Assembly (NCBI GenBank): GCA_030619435.1
Contig: JAUXBI010000040.1
Location: forward strand, 1-9,647
Direction of reading: 5' to 3'
DNA length: 9,647 nt
Origin: Syntrophaceae bacterium
GTDB lineage: Bacteria; Desulfobacterota; Syntrophia; Syntrophales; UBA2210
Shown here: positions 1-5,849 of the stretch, one piece after another
Layout of the letters: each line of letters starts with the position of its first letter
Numbering within the stretch: position 1 is the stretch's first letter
Made by a program: the position numbers and the translations under genes
The notes under the pieces: generated by a model
Database searches by the model: none
What the model saw: only the letters and a program-made list of their open reading frames with translations
What the model was told of the DNA's origin: nothing

Positions 1-60
1 GACAAGGCCCTGTACAGGGCGAAACAGGGGGGACGAAACTGCGTTGAAGTGCAAGAGTAG
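1..60 (+). CDS. C-terminal end of a GGDEF-domain protein (partial)
   Basis: Only the last 19 codons and a TAG stop are in the window. The encoded tail begins DKALYRAKQGGRN, which matches the final helix and strand of GGDEF domains (usual form ADxALYxAKxxGRNrv). GGDEF proteins usually make cyclic di-GMP from two GTP molecules. The active-site GGDEF loop and any sensory or receiver domain lie upstream of the window, so activity cannot be judged. The gene runs in the same direction as the HPt and ATPase genes that begin 78 nt later, so it may belong to the same signalling locus. The family call is fairly secure despite the short length; co-transcription with the next gene is only inferred. Confidence 0.8.
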   Translation, partial: DKALYRAKQGGRNCVEVQE

Positions 61-138
61 GTGATGACAAGCCACCACCTGCCGCGTTATTTTTATCACG
101 ATTCATAACATACCGATTGAACGCAAGGAGCATACGAT

Positions 139-453
139 ATGACAGAAGGAGAGAACTCAAAAATAATCATACACGCGGACATTGATCTCGAAGATCTGAT
201 ACCAGACTTTCTCGAAAACAGACGCAAAGACATAATAGAAATCAAAAACCTGCTCGCATCGGGTGATTACGAGACCATACAGAGGTTGGGCCACTCGATG
301 AAGGGGGCCGGCGGGGGCTACGGATTTGACGAGATCACCGATATCGGCATGCATATTGAACAGGCCGCCAAAGAGAAAAACGCTGCGGAGATCCGCACAC
401 AACTGGAAACCCTCTCCCGTTATCTTGATTGCGTCGAGGTAGTATATGACTGA
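139..453 (+). CDS. Stand-alone HPt (histidine phosphotransfer) domain protein
   Basis: This 104-residue protein is essentially one HPt domain. The signature LGHSMKGAGGGYGF is at residues 50-63, with His52 as the expected phosphorylated histidine and the conserved Lys55-Gly56 following it. The rest is predicted helical (about 17-45, 46-60, 65-77, 81-98), as expected for the four-helix HPt bundle. HPt proteins have no enzyme activity; they carry phosphate between receiver domains or from a hybrid kinase. The start is supported by AAGGAG at 125-130, 8 nt before the ATG. Its last codons overlap the start of the REC-ATPase-REC gene by 8 nt, which suggests translational coupling and makes those two receiver domains the obvious partners. 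No kinase is encoded in the window, so the phosphate source is unknown. Confidence 0.88.
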   Translation: MTEGENSKIIIHADIDLEDLIPDFLENRRKDIIEIKNLLASGDYETIQRLGHSMKGAGGGYGFDEITDIGMHIEQAAKEKNAAEIRTQLETLSRYLDCVEVVYD

Positions 454-2965
454 CACCAGACCCTTGATTCTGTATATCGACGATAACAGGGACAACCTGA
501 AGCTGGTTGAACGGTTCCTTGAGGAAAGTTACAGGGTAATCACCGCCGAAAACGGTCATGAGGGATTGAAGATCATAAACGACACAAAACCCGATCTCCT
601 TCTCCTTGACATAATGATGCCGGAAATAGACGGGTATGAGGTATGCTCTCTGTTGCAGGAAAGCGATGAAACCGCGTACATTCCCGTAATATTCGTTACC
701 GCCATGGGAGAAGAACGGGACAAGGCCAGGGCATTTTCCGTGGGCGCCGCCGATTATCTTGTCAAGCCCATCAGAAAAAACATCCTGACAGACAAGATCG
801 AAACGCATCTGCAGACAAACGCGCAGTGGAGCAAGCTGCACGCGGATGACAGATCATGGCACGAGAAGGTACAATCGTCCGATTTCATTCAGTTCAAAGA
901 ATTTGTGTCCGATAAACTGGGCATGGATACTGAAAAAAAGTATCTATTCTCGAATACAACCCCATCTGATATCTATACAATATCGGCAGATATGAAAATC
1001 AGTGAAGATCTCATGGCACAGTATATAGCCCAGTTCCTGAAACTGCCCTACGCCGCCCGTATCAATGCCGACGATATTCAGCTTGGCGCTCTTCCGTCAA
1101 CATTCTGCAGGTCAAATCATGTGGTGGCGGTAAACAGTCCCTCCGGCAAAAAGGCCTTTATAATAAGCAACCCCTTTGACTGGAGTCTAATAGATACTCT
1201 TATGAAATTCTCCGGTCTCGACCATACATCCAGCCTCACGATAACCGAACCTTGCAATATCGATTCTCTGTTCGGCGATACACCGCCGCAATCAAAGGCC
1301 GGCACCACCAGACAAACCACAAAAACACCGGTTTCCGCGGAATCACTGCAGACTGAAATCAGGGAACGTCCGGTTGTACACATTACCAACAGTATTCTTG
1401 ACACGGCCGTGGTTGAGAGGGCAAGCGACATACACATAGAACCCAAGGAAAAAGATACCGTGGTCAGGTTCCGTATTGACGGCGACCTCAGAGATACCTT
1501 CACACTGAAGAAAGCCACAGGGATTATGGTTATATCCCGACTGAAGGCATTGGGGGGTCTGGATATAGCGGAAAAGAAAAAACCGCAGGATGGGGGCTTT
1601 GTGGCAACCCTGAATGACAGGACATTCAACCTCAGACTGTCAACCACCTCAACACCCAATGGCGAAAGCCTCGTCATGAGGCTGCTTGAACCATATACCG
1701 AACCCAAAAAACTGGAAGAACTCGGAATGTCGGGCAGACAGACCGACACCATGATCAGTATCGCAAACAGTTCCAGTGGCATAATACTGATCGTGGGCAC
1801 CACCGGATCGGGCAAAACCACAACCATCTACAGTCTTCTTCACAATGTAGACTATAAGAGACTCAGCGTGATGTCGGTTGAAGATCCTGTGGAATACCGC
1901 ATGCCATTTGTCAACCAGCAGCAGGTAAATGAAAAGGCCGGAGTCACATTCGAGGCGCTTCTCAAGGCAGCAGTCCGGCAGGACCCCGACGTCCTGTTCA
2001 TGGGCGAGGTCAGAGATAATTTTTCCGCAAAGGTGGCCATAGATTTCGCGAGCACAGGTCATTTGACCATTACCACCCTGCATACATCGAACGCCACCAC
2101 CGCGATTTTCCGCCTTGAAAGGCTGGGTATCGACAGGGGGACAATGGCGGACACAATACTCGCCGTTGTGGCACAAAAACTGGTAAAAAAGCTCTGTCCA
2201 CACTGTAAGAAGATAGCACCGATTTCACCGGGAGAGAGGGCCATGTTCGCGCCATTTACAGACGATATTCCATCGGAAGTAGCACACCCTGTGGGTTGTC
2301 CGGAATGCAATGATACCGGCTATCTCGGGCGGGAAGGAATCTATGAGGTGCTGGAATTTGATCCGGAGATCGCGGAGATGGTTCGCGCCGGAGCACCCAT
2401 TTCAGAGATAAGAACATTCTCAAGAAATCGGGGGGACTATCTGATAAGCACACATGCCATACTGAAGGTAAAAAATTTAATTTTTACTCCGCAAGATATC
2501 TTCGAGAAGGCCCTGGCGGAAGAAGTAACAGATGCAGAAATACCTGCACCTCGTGAGACGGGTCTGGAAATTATTCCAGCCGGTACGGAGGCAACAGGGC
2601 AGGCATCCATCCTCATTGTTGAGGACGACGAAGACACGCGAAAGCTTATAGCACGTTTCCTGGAAAATGATGGCTACAGCGTGACTGCATCCGAAGACGG
2701 CATAGACGCCCTGCTTTATCTTGGCAGAAAAGATTTCGACCTTATACTTTCCGACATAACCATGCCTAATCTCGACGGATTCAAGCTGCTCGAAATGGTA
2801 AACCAGAAAAGCATCAAAGCGCCTGTGATATTCCTGACATCCAGGATAAATCCTGAAGACGAGGAAAGAGGGTTAAAGCTTGGTGCGATGGACTATCTAA
2901 GAAAACCGATAAAAAAAGACCTGCTGCTATTGAGGGTCAAAAGAATACTTGAAAGGAGGGGATAA
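446..2965 (+). CDS. REC - GspE/PilB-type assembly ATPase - REC fusion protein
   Basis: This 839-residue protein has two receiver domains flanking a type II secretion/type IV pilus assembly ATPase. REC1 (about 6-122) has acidic pair Asp12/Asp13, phosphoacceptor Asp55, Thr85 and Lys107. Residues about 178-257 resemble the GspE/PilB N-terminal domain. The ATPase (about 300-690) has Walker A GTTGSGKTTT at 451-460, an Asp box VEDP at 478-481, Walker B DPDVLFMGEVRD at 513-524 with catalytic Glu521, and a His box TGHLTITTLHTSNA at 537-550. A zinc-binding CxxC pair sits at Cys584/587 and Cys618/621. REC2 (about 720-837) has Asp727/Asp728, phosphoacceptor Asp770, Thr798 and Lys820. All catalytic and phosphorylation residues are intact. 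Family members form cytoplasmic hexamers whose ATP hydrolysis powers pilus or pseudopilus assembly. One deviation is EKKKPQDGGF at 376-385, where relatives usually have ERRxPQDGR. The start at 446 follows GAGG at 436-439. Domain calls are secure; phospho-control is inferred. Confidence 0.93.
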   Translation: MTDTRPLILYIDDNRDNLKLVERFLEESYRVITAENGHEGLKIINDTKPDLLLLDIMMPEIDGYEVCSLLQESDETAYIPVIFVTAMGEERDKARAFSVGAADYLVKPIRKNILTDKIETHLQTNAQWSKLHADDRSWHEKVQSSDFIQFKEFVSDKLGMDTEKKYLFSNTTPSDIYTISADMKISEDLMAQYIAQFLKLPYAARINADDIQLGALPSTFCRSNHVVAVNSPSGKKAFIISNPFDWSLIDTLMKFSGLDHTSSLTITEPCNIDSLFGDTPPQSKAGTTRQTTKTPVSAESLQTEIRERPVVHITNSILDTAVVERASDIHIEPKEKDTVVRFRIDGDLRDTFTLKKATGIMVISRLKALGGLDIAEKKKPQDGGFVATLNDRTFNLRLSTTSTPNGESLVMRLLEPYTEPKKLEELGMSGRQTDTMISIANSSSGIILIVGTTGSGKTTTIYSLLHNVDYKRLSVMSVEDPVEYRMPFVNQQQVNEKAGVTFEALLKAAVRQDPDVLFMGEVRDNFSAKVAIDFASTGHLTITTLHTSNATTAIFRLERLGIDRGTMADTILAVVAQKLVKKLCPHCKKIAPISPGERAMFAPFTDDIPSEVAHPVGCPECNDTGYLGREGIYEVLEFDPEIAEMVRAGAPISEIRTFSRNRGDYLISTHAILKVKNLIFTPQDIFEKALAEEVTDAEIPAPRETGLEIIPAGTEATGQASILIVEDDEDTRKLIARFLENDGYSVTASEDGIDALLYLGRKDFDLILSDITMPNLDGFKLLEMVNQKSIKAPVIFLTSRINPEDEERGLKLGAMDYLRKPIKKDLLLLRVKRILERRG

Positions 2966-2967
2966 TA

Positions 2968-3474
2968 ATGGACAAAGAGGCAGGCTCCACAGGACGTTGC
3001 AAGAAGTGTGGCAAGATCGTTGACAGTGATCAGCTTTATTGCAGTCAATGTATAATAGAACTTGCGGAGGAAAACATCACAGAACCCGAGGATGACACGC
3101 AAAAACCGCCACGGCATGTGAAAAACAGAAAAAAGGTGGTTGCACAGTGGATCGTCCTGCTGGTCTGTGTTGCAATAATCGCCTTTCAGATGCCGAAACT
3201 GTTCGCCGCATTTAAAGAAGATCAGCCCATAAGACATGGCACATATGAAACAAATGCGCTAACCGATCAGTGCATCAACAATCTGTGGCATATATCAAGA
3301 CTGTTGCAGGACGGTAAACTGCCGGGCAATGATATTGTATGCCCCGCGAGCGGAAAATCGTATGTAATCGTCAAAGTTGGAAAAGATACAGTGGCGCGCT
3401 GTCCCAATCCGGGACTTCACGGTTTCAGTGAAATCAGCGTAAGCAGACATTCACCCTGTCCGGAGGTAAAGTAA
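2968..3474 (+). CDS. Zinc-ribbon single-pass membrane protein with a pseudopilin-like C-terminal domain
   Basis: This 168-residue protein is not a family I can name. Residues 11-28 carry Cys11/Cys14 and Cys25/Cys28 in a CxxC-x10-CxxC zinc-ribbon pattern, then an acidic stretch (31-44) and a basic stretch (49-56). One membrane segment follows at about 59-80, which puts the ribbon in the cytoplasm and the C-terminus outside. The outer part contains Cys102, then CPASGKSY at 125-132, and CPNPGLHGF at 145-153. That resembles the CPxGGxY...CxxHG pattern of pseudopilin head domains and of the neighbouring prepilin, although this protein has no prepilin cleavage site. AGGAGG at 2954-2959 supports the ATG, two bases after the ATPase stop, and the stop overlaps the prepilin start. 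The context suggests an accessory part of the pilus or secretion machine that could link the cytoplasmic ATPase to the external pilin; this role is inference. Confidence 0.75.
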   Translation: MDKEAGSTGRCKKCGKIVDSDQLYCSQCIIELAEENITEPEDDTQKPPRHVKNRKKVVAQWIVLLVCVAIIAFQMPKLFAAFKEDQPIRHGTYETNALTDQCINNLWHISRLLQDGKLPGNDIVCPASGKSYVIVKVGKDTVARCPNPGLHGFSEISVSRHSPCPEVK

Positions 3475-4211
3475 TGAAAACACAATCCGTATCTAGGGGT
3501 TTCACTCTTGTGGAAGTGTTGATTGTCATAGCAATCATGGGCATCCTCGCCTCCATAGCAATCCCGCGGTATATGAATTATATCGAACAAGCCCATTCAA
3601 CCGCGTGCCTCGCGGAACGGGGGGTCACGGACAAAATGATCACCCTCTACTGCAACGAGAACCCGGACACACCCCTTACGAGCCTTTCGCAACTTGCCGG
3701 CGTAGGATACATGGGCTCCCAGCCGCAATGTCCATACGGTGGAGAATATGTGCTCATCCCGGCAGACGAAAACCACGATTCCCCGAGAGTGGGATGCTCG
3801 CTCCATTACTGGCCGGGAGAAGAGGCGGCGGAACCTCTCACCAGTCTGGGGTCTACATTCGAAGAGATAAGCGGTTCAATGATAAATCTGGTCCAAAAGT
3901 TCTACGATGAAAACGGCAGGTATCCGAGGAGCTGGGGCGATTACGTATACACTGATATCGGACTTGATCCCGATGAATGGGACAACGCCTTCAACGGAAT
4001 CATATACAGCCCTGGAGGAAAACGTATAAAGGTTACACCAGCAGAAGGGTACATATTCTATGTGACCCGTTCTGACGGAAAAGAAAAAGTGCTGAAACCC
4101 GAAAGGAACTGGTCCCTGTGGTACTCCATGAAAGATGAAAAGTGGTATTATCGCAAAATAAAAAACAAAAACGAGATAGACATATCCACTCTGCGGGTGG
4201 AAAAAGAGTAA
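3474..4211 (+). CDS. Type IV prepilin / pseudopilin with a two-part periplasmic domain
   Basis: The 245-residue product starts with a short basic leader and a classic prepilin peptidase site: cleavage is expected between Gly9 and Phe10, with Glu14 as the conserved Glu5 of the mature protein, followed by a hydrophobic helix (about 10-33). After export the mature protein should assemble into a pilus or pseudopilus. The outer part looks like two units. The first (about 40-115) has Cys45 and Cys60, then CPYGGEY at 86-92 and CSLHYWP at 108-114, as in GspG-like heads. The second (about 125-245) contains YDENGRYP at 144-151 and an aromatic-rich end (WSLWYS, WYYRKI). It is longer than a typical 130-170 residue pilin. 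CGGAGG at 3461-3466 precedes the ATG, which shares one base with the preceding stop (TAATG). It is probably a substrate of the upstream assembly ATPase; major or minor pilin status is unknown. Confidence 0.9.
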   Translation: MKTQSVSRGFTLVEVLIVIAIMGILASIAIPRYMNYIEQAHSTACLAERGVTDKMITLYCNENPDTPLTSLSQLAGVGYMGSQPQCPYGGEYVLIPADENHDSPRVGCSLHYWPGEEAAEPLTSLGSTFEEISGSMINLVQKFYDENGRYPRSWGDYVYTDIGLDPDEWDNAFNGIIYSPGGKRIKVTPAEGYIFYVTRSDGKEKVLKPERNWSLWYSMKDEKWYYRKIKNKNEIDISTLRVEKE

Positions 4212-4222
4212 TACTCTTTTTT
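4201..4222 (+). terminator. AT-rich hairpin at the end of the prepilin gene
   Basis: AAAAAGAGT at 4201-4209 pairs with ACTCTTTTT at 4213-4221 over 9 bp with a 3-nt loop (AAT). The stop codon lies at the edge of the loop, and the 3' arm ends in a run of six T. It could be a weak intrinsic terminator for the pilus operon, possibly acting with the GC-rich hairpin just downstream. The stem has only three G-C pairs, so strength is doubtful. Confidence 0.45.
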
Positions 4223-4227
4223 ATGCA

Positions 4228-4253
4228 CCTCCGCCTGCGGAGGGGGAGTTTAT
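4228..4253 (+). terminator. GC-rich hairpin downstream of the prepilin gene
   Basis: CCTCCG at 4228-4233 and CGGAGG at 4238-4243 form a perfect 6-bp stem with a CCTG loop. A G-rich then T-rich stretch (GGGAGTTTATTAT) follows. The T tract is interrupted, so this is an imperfect intrinsic terminator, but its place just after the last gene of the operon supports the role. Confidence 0.45.
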
Positions 4254-4339
4254 TATGGAACGCCATCCTCTCCCTTGAGATTGGCCCCAATATGTCAATA
4301 AAATCATCCGGCACTGTCGATTTTTATTCTATTTTTTAT

Positions 4340-4381
4340 TTGACAATTGATCCGATTCCAGATAAGTCATTCGACAATTCA
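4340..4381 (+). repeat. Pair of 11-bp direct repeats, 31 bp apart
   Basis: TTGACAATTGA at 4340-4350 and TCGACAATTCA at 4371-4381 agree at 9 of 11 positions, sharing GACAATT. The copies are offset by 31 bp, close to three helical turns, so a protein bound to both would sit on one face of the DNA. The first copy contains the candidate -35 box. This could be a regulator-binding pair; chance similarity in AT-rich DNA is possible. Confidence 0.35.
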
Positions 4382-4411
4382 CTTACGTATTATTAATCAA
4401 GTAGTTGGTAT

Positions 4412-4423
4412 CATTAATTAATG
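4412..4423. promoter_or_regulatory. Perfect 12-bp palindrome CATTAATTAATG
   Basis: The sequence is its own reverse complement and ends 4 nt before the Shine-Dalgarno sequence of the transporter gene. A dyad in this position could be an operator for a dimeric repressor. It is AT-rich and short, so the call rests mainly on position and perfect symmetry. Confidence 0.3.
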
Positions 4424-4427
4424 GGTT

Positions 4428-4433
4428 GGGAGG
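4428..4433 (+). promoter_or_regulatory. Ribosome binding site that decides the transporter start
   Basis: GGGAGG lies 6 nt before the ATG at 4440. An in-frame TTG directly abuts that ATG at 4437, giving only a 3-nt gap to the site, so ATG 4440 is the better start. Confidence 0.75.
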
Positions 4434-4439
4434 AATTTG

Positions 4440-5768
4440 ATGGCAAAGGAAAAAGTAATGAATCGTTGGTATGTCGTGATCGGCGCTGTATTAATACAGC
4501 TGTGTCTCGGCGCTATTTATGCATGGTCTGTTTTTACACCCAAACTGACTTTGTCCGTAGCTGATGGTGGAATGTACGGTTTCAGCGCTACTCAGCCAGC
4601 GTGGGTATTTTCTGTTGGTCTTTTAGTCTTTGCAGTTGTAATGATCCTGTCCGGAAGAATGCTTGCGGTTACAGGCCCGAGAAAGCTGGCATCCATTGGC
4701 GGAATTGTTCTGGGCGCCGGTTATATCCTGGGCGGACTGTTTGGAACGTCATTTGTTAGCCAGTTACTCTTTATCGGAGTCATTGGCGGCGCGGGTATCG
4801 GGCTCGCCTATGTTGTCCCCATTGCCGTCGGAGTAAAGTGGTTTCCTGACAAGAAAGGAATGGTTACGGGATTGGCCGTTGCCGGGTTCGGTTTCGGAGC
4901 GACAATATGGGTTAAATCGGCAGGCGCCTGGTTTGGTTTGATAAATAACCTGGACTTCTTCGGTCTCGGAGGTGTTCAGAGCGTTTTCCTTCTTTATGGA
5001 GTTATTTTTCTTGTTGTCGTTCTATTGGGAAGTATCGTCATGATTGATCCACCGGAGGGTTATGTCCCGGAAGGATGGACTCCGCCGGAACCCGTATCGT
5101 CAGCATCGGGATCAAATCCGGGTACTGCGGCTTTGGGCATGACCAATTTCGCATCAGGTGAAATGTTGAAGACCCCTCAGTTTTATATGACATGGGTTAC
5201 TTTCCTGTTCTCAGCCATCGCCGGGTTAATGGTCATCTACTGCATCAAACTGTTCGGCATTGACTCTTTAAAAGCCGCGGGAATGACCGCTGCGGCTGCC
5301 TCTGCCGCGGCCGGTACGGCCATGGCCATGTACGCGATCTTCAACGGTCTCGGTCGTATCGTCTGGGGAACGGTTTCTGATAAACTCGGACGTAAAATGT
5401 CTATTTTCCTCATGTGTCTGTTTCAGGGAGTCATTATGCTCCTCTTCTACAAGATGGGTGGAACAGTTGCTACGCTGATCATCGGCTCCTGTATCATCGG
5501 CTTTAATTTCGGTGGCAACTTCGCCCTCTTCCCGGCCATCACGGCAGACTATTTCGGCAACAAAAACGTGGGATTGAACTATGGTTTCATATTTGTTGCG
5601 TATGGCATCGCCGGTATCATCGGACCCCAGATCGCCGGATATTTCAAGGATACCGCCAAGGGTGGTGGTGATCCTTCAATATGGATAACTCCTTTTATCA
5701 TTGCGGGAGTTGCGTGCCTGCTGGGAGCGGCTGTTACGCTGTTGTCAAAACCCCCGAAAAAGGCATAA
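4440..5768 (+). CDS. OFA-family major facilitator transporter
   Basis: The 442-residue protein is strongly hydrophobic, with about 12 membrane helices and a cytoplasmic central loop (about 203-245) rich in Pro, Ser and Gly. The opening NRWYVVIGAVLIQLCLGAIY (8-27) with AWSVFTPKL following is typical of the oxalate/formate antiporter (OFA) family. So are WFPDKKG at 134-140 and the loop 8-9 MFS motif GRIVWGTVSDKLGRK at 305-319; a degenerate copy, SGRMLAVTGPRK, sits at 71-82. Such transporters move small carboxylates or related anions across the cytoplasmic membrane. The helix-11 region NYGFIFVAYGIAG (380-392) seems to lack the lysine important in the oxalate transporter OxlT, so oxalate is not assumed. 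The gene stands alone between probable terminators, and no catabolic enzyme lies beside it to suggest a substrate. Family assignment is confident; substrate is unknown. Confidence 0.9.
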   Translation: MAKEKVMNRWYVVIGAVLIQLCLGAIYAWSVFTPKLTLSVADGGMYGFSATQPAWVFSVGLLVFAVVMILSGRMLAVTGPRKLASIGGIVLGAGYILGGLFGTSFVSQLLFIGVIGGAGIGLAYVVPIAVGVKWFPDKKGMVTGLAVAGFGFGATIWVKSAGAWFGLINNLDFFGLGGVQSVFLLYGVIFLVVVLLGSIVMIDPPEGYVPEGWTPPEPVSSASGSNPGTAALGMTNFASGEMLKTPQFYMTWVTFLFSAIAGLMVIYCIKLFGIDSLKAAGMTAAAASAAAGTAMAMYAIFNGLGRIVWGTVSDKLGRKMSIFLMCLFQGVIMLLFYKMGGTVATLIIGSCIIGFNFGGNFALFPAITADYFGNKNVGLNYGFIFVAYGIAGIIGPQIAGYFKDTAKGGGDPSIWITPFIIAGVACLLGAAVTLLSKPPKKA

Positions 5769-5782
5769 GCATCAAAACAACA

Positions 5783-5815
5783 AAGAACGCCGGCCATCTG
5801 GCCGGCGTTCTTGTT
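5783..5815. terminator. Bidirectional intrinsic terminator between convergent genes
   Basis: Bases 5783-5795 pair with 5800-5812 in a perfect 13-bp stem with an ATCT loop; the core is CGCCGGCC/GGCCGGCG. On the + strand it is followed by TTCTTGTTCC including the arm, and on the - strand the reverse arm leads into CTTTGTTGTTTTG, so it is U-rich on both sides and better on the - strand. It sits 14 nt after the transporter stop and 34 nt after the stop of the convergent acylase gene, and probably serves both. Confidence 0.85.
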
Positions 5816-5849
5816 CCTGTCCACAATAAACGGAGTCAATTCACCTCGT

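Larger units (their letters stand above)
4254..4427 (+). promoter_or_regulatory. AT-rich upstream region of the transporter gene with a possible promoter
   Basis: This stretch has no convincing gene. It has a TTGACA hexamer at 4340-4345, identical to the sigma-70 -35 consensus. The best -10 candidates are poor: GATAAG at 4361-4366 (15-bp spacing) or TAAGTC at 4363-4368 (17-bp spacing). A TATTAT hexamer at 4388-4393 is another possible -10 without a good -35. It also carries a repeated 11-bp element and a 12-bp palindrome listed separately. The transporter is the first gene downstream and follows probable terminators, so it should need its own promoter here; the exact position is uncertain. 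Confidence 0.35.

Noticed and set aside
61..138. Possible regulatory RNA or hairpin in the gap before the HPt gene
   Set aside because: Only weak pairings were seen (4-5 bp, such as GTGAT at 61-65 with ATCAC at 95-99), with no terminator or clear promoter. Only the ribosome binding site at 125-130 is supported.
1117..1827. Long open frame (236 codons) on the - strand inside the ATPase gene
   Set aside because: It lies opposite a well-supported REC-ATPase-REC coding region with intact motifs, its product resembles no family I recognise, and it is explained as an antisense shadow.
4142..4396. 84-codon + strand frame covering the end of the prepilin gene and the intergenic region
   Set aside because: It starts inside the prepilin gene, runs through both hairpins and the AT-rich promoter region, has no domain-like features and no ribosome binding site of note.
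4437..4439. TTG as start codon of the transporter
   Set aside because: The ATG directly after it at 4440 has better spacing (6 nt) from GGGAGG at 4428-4433.
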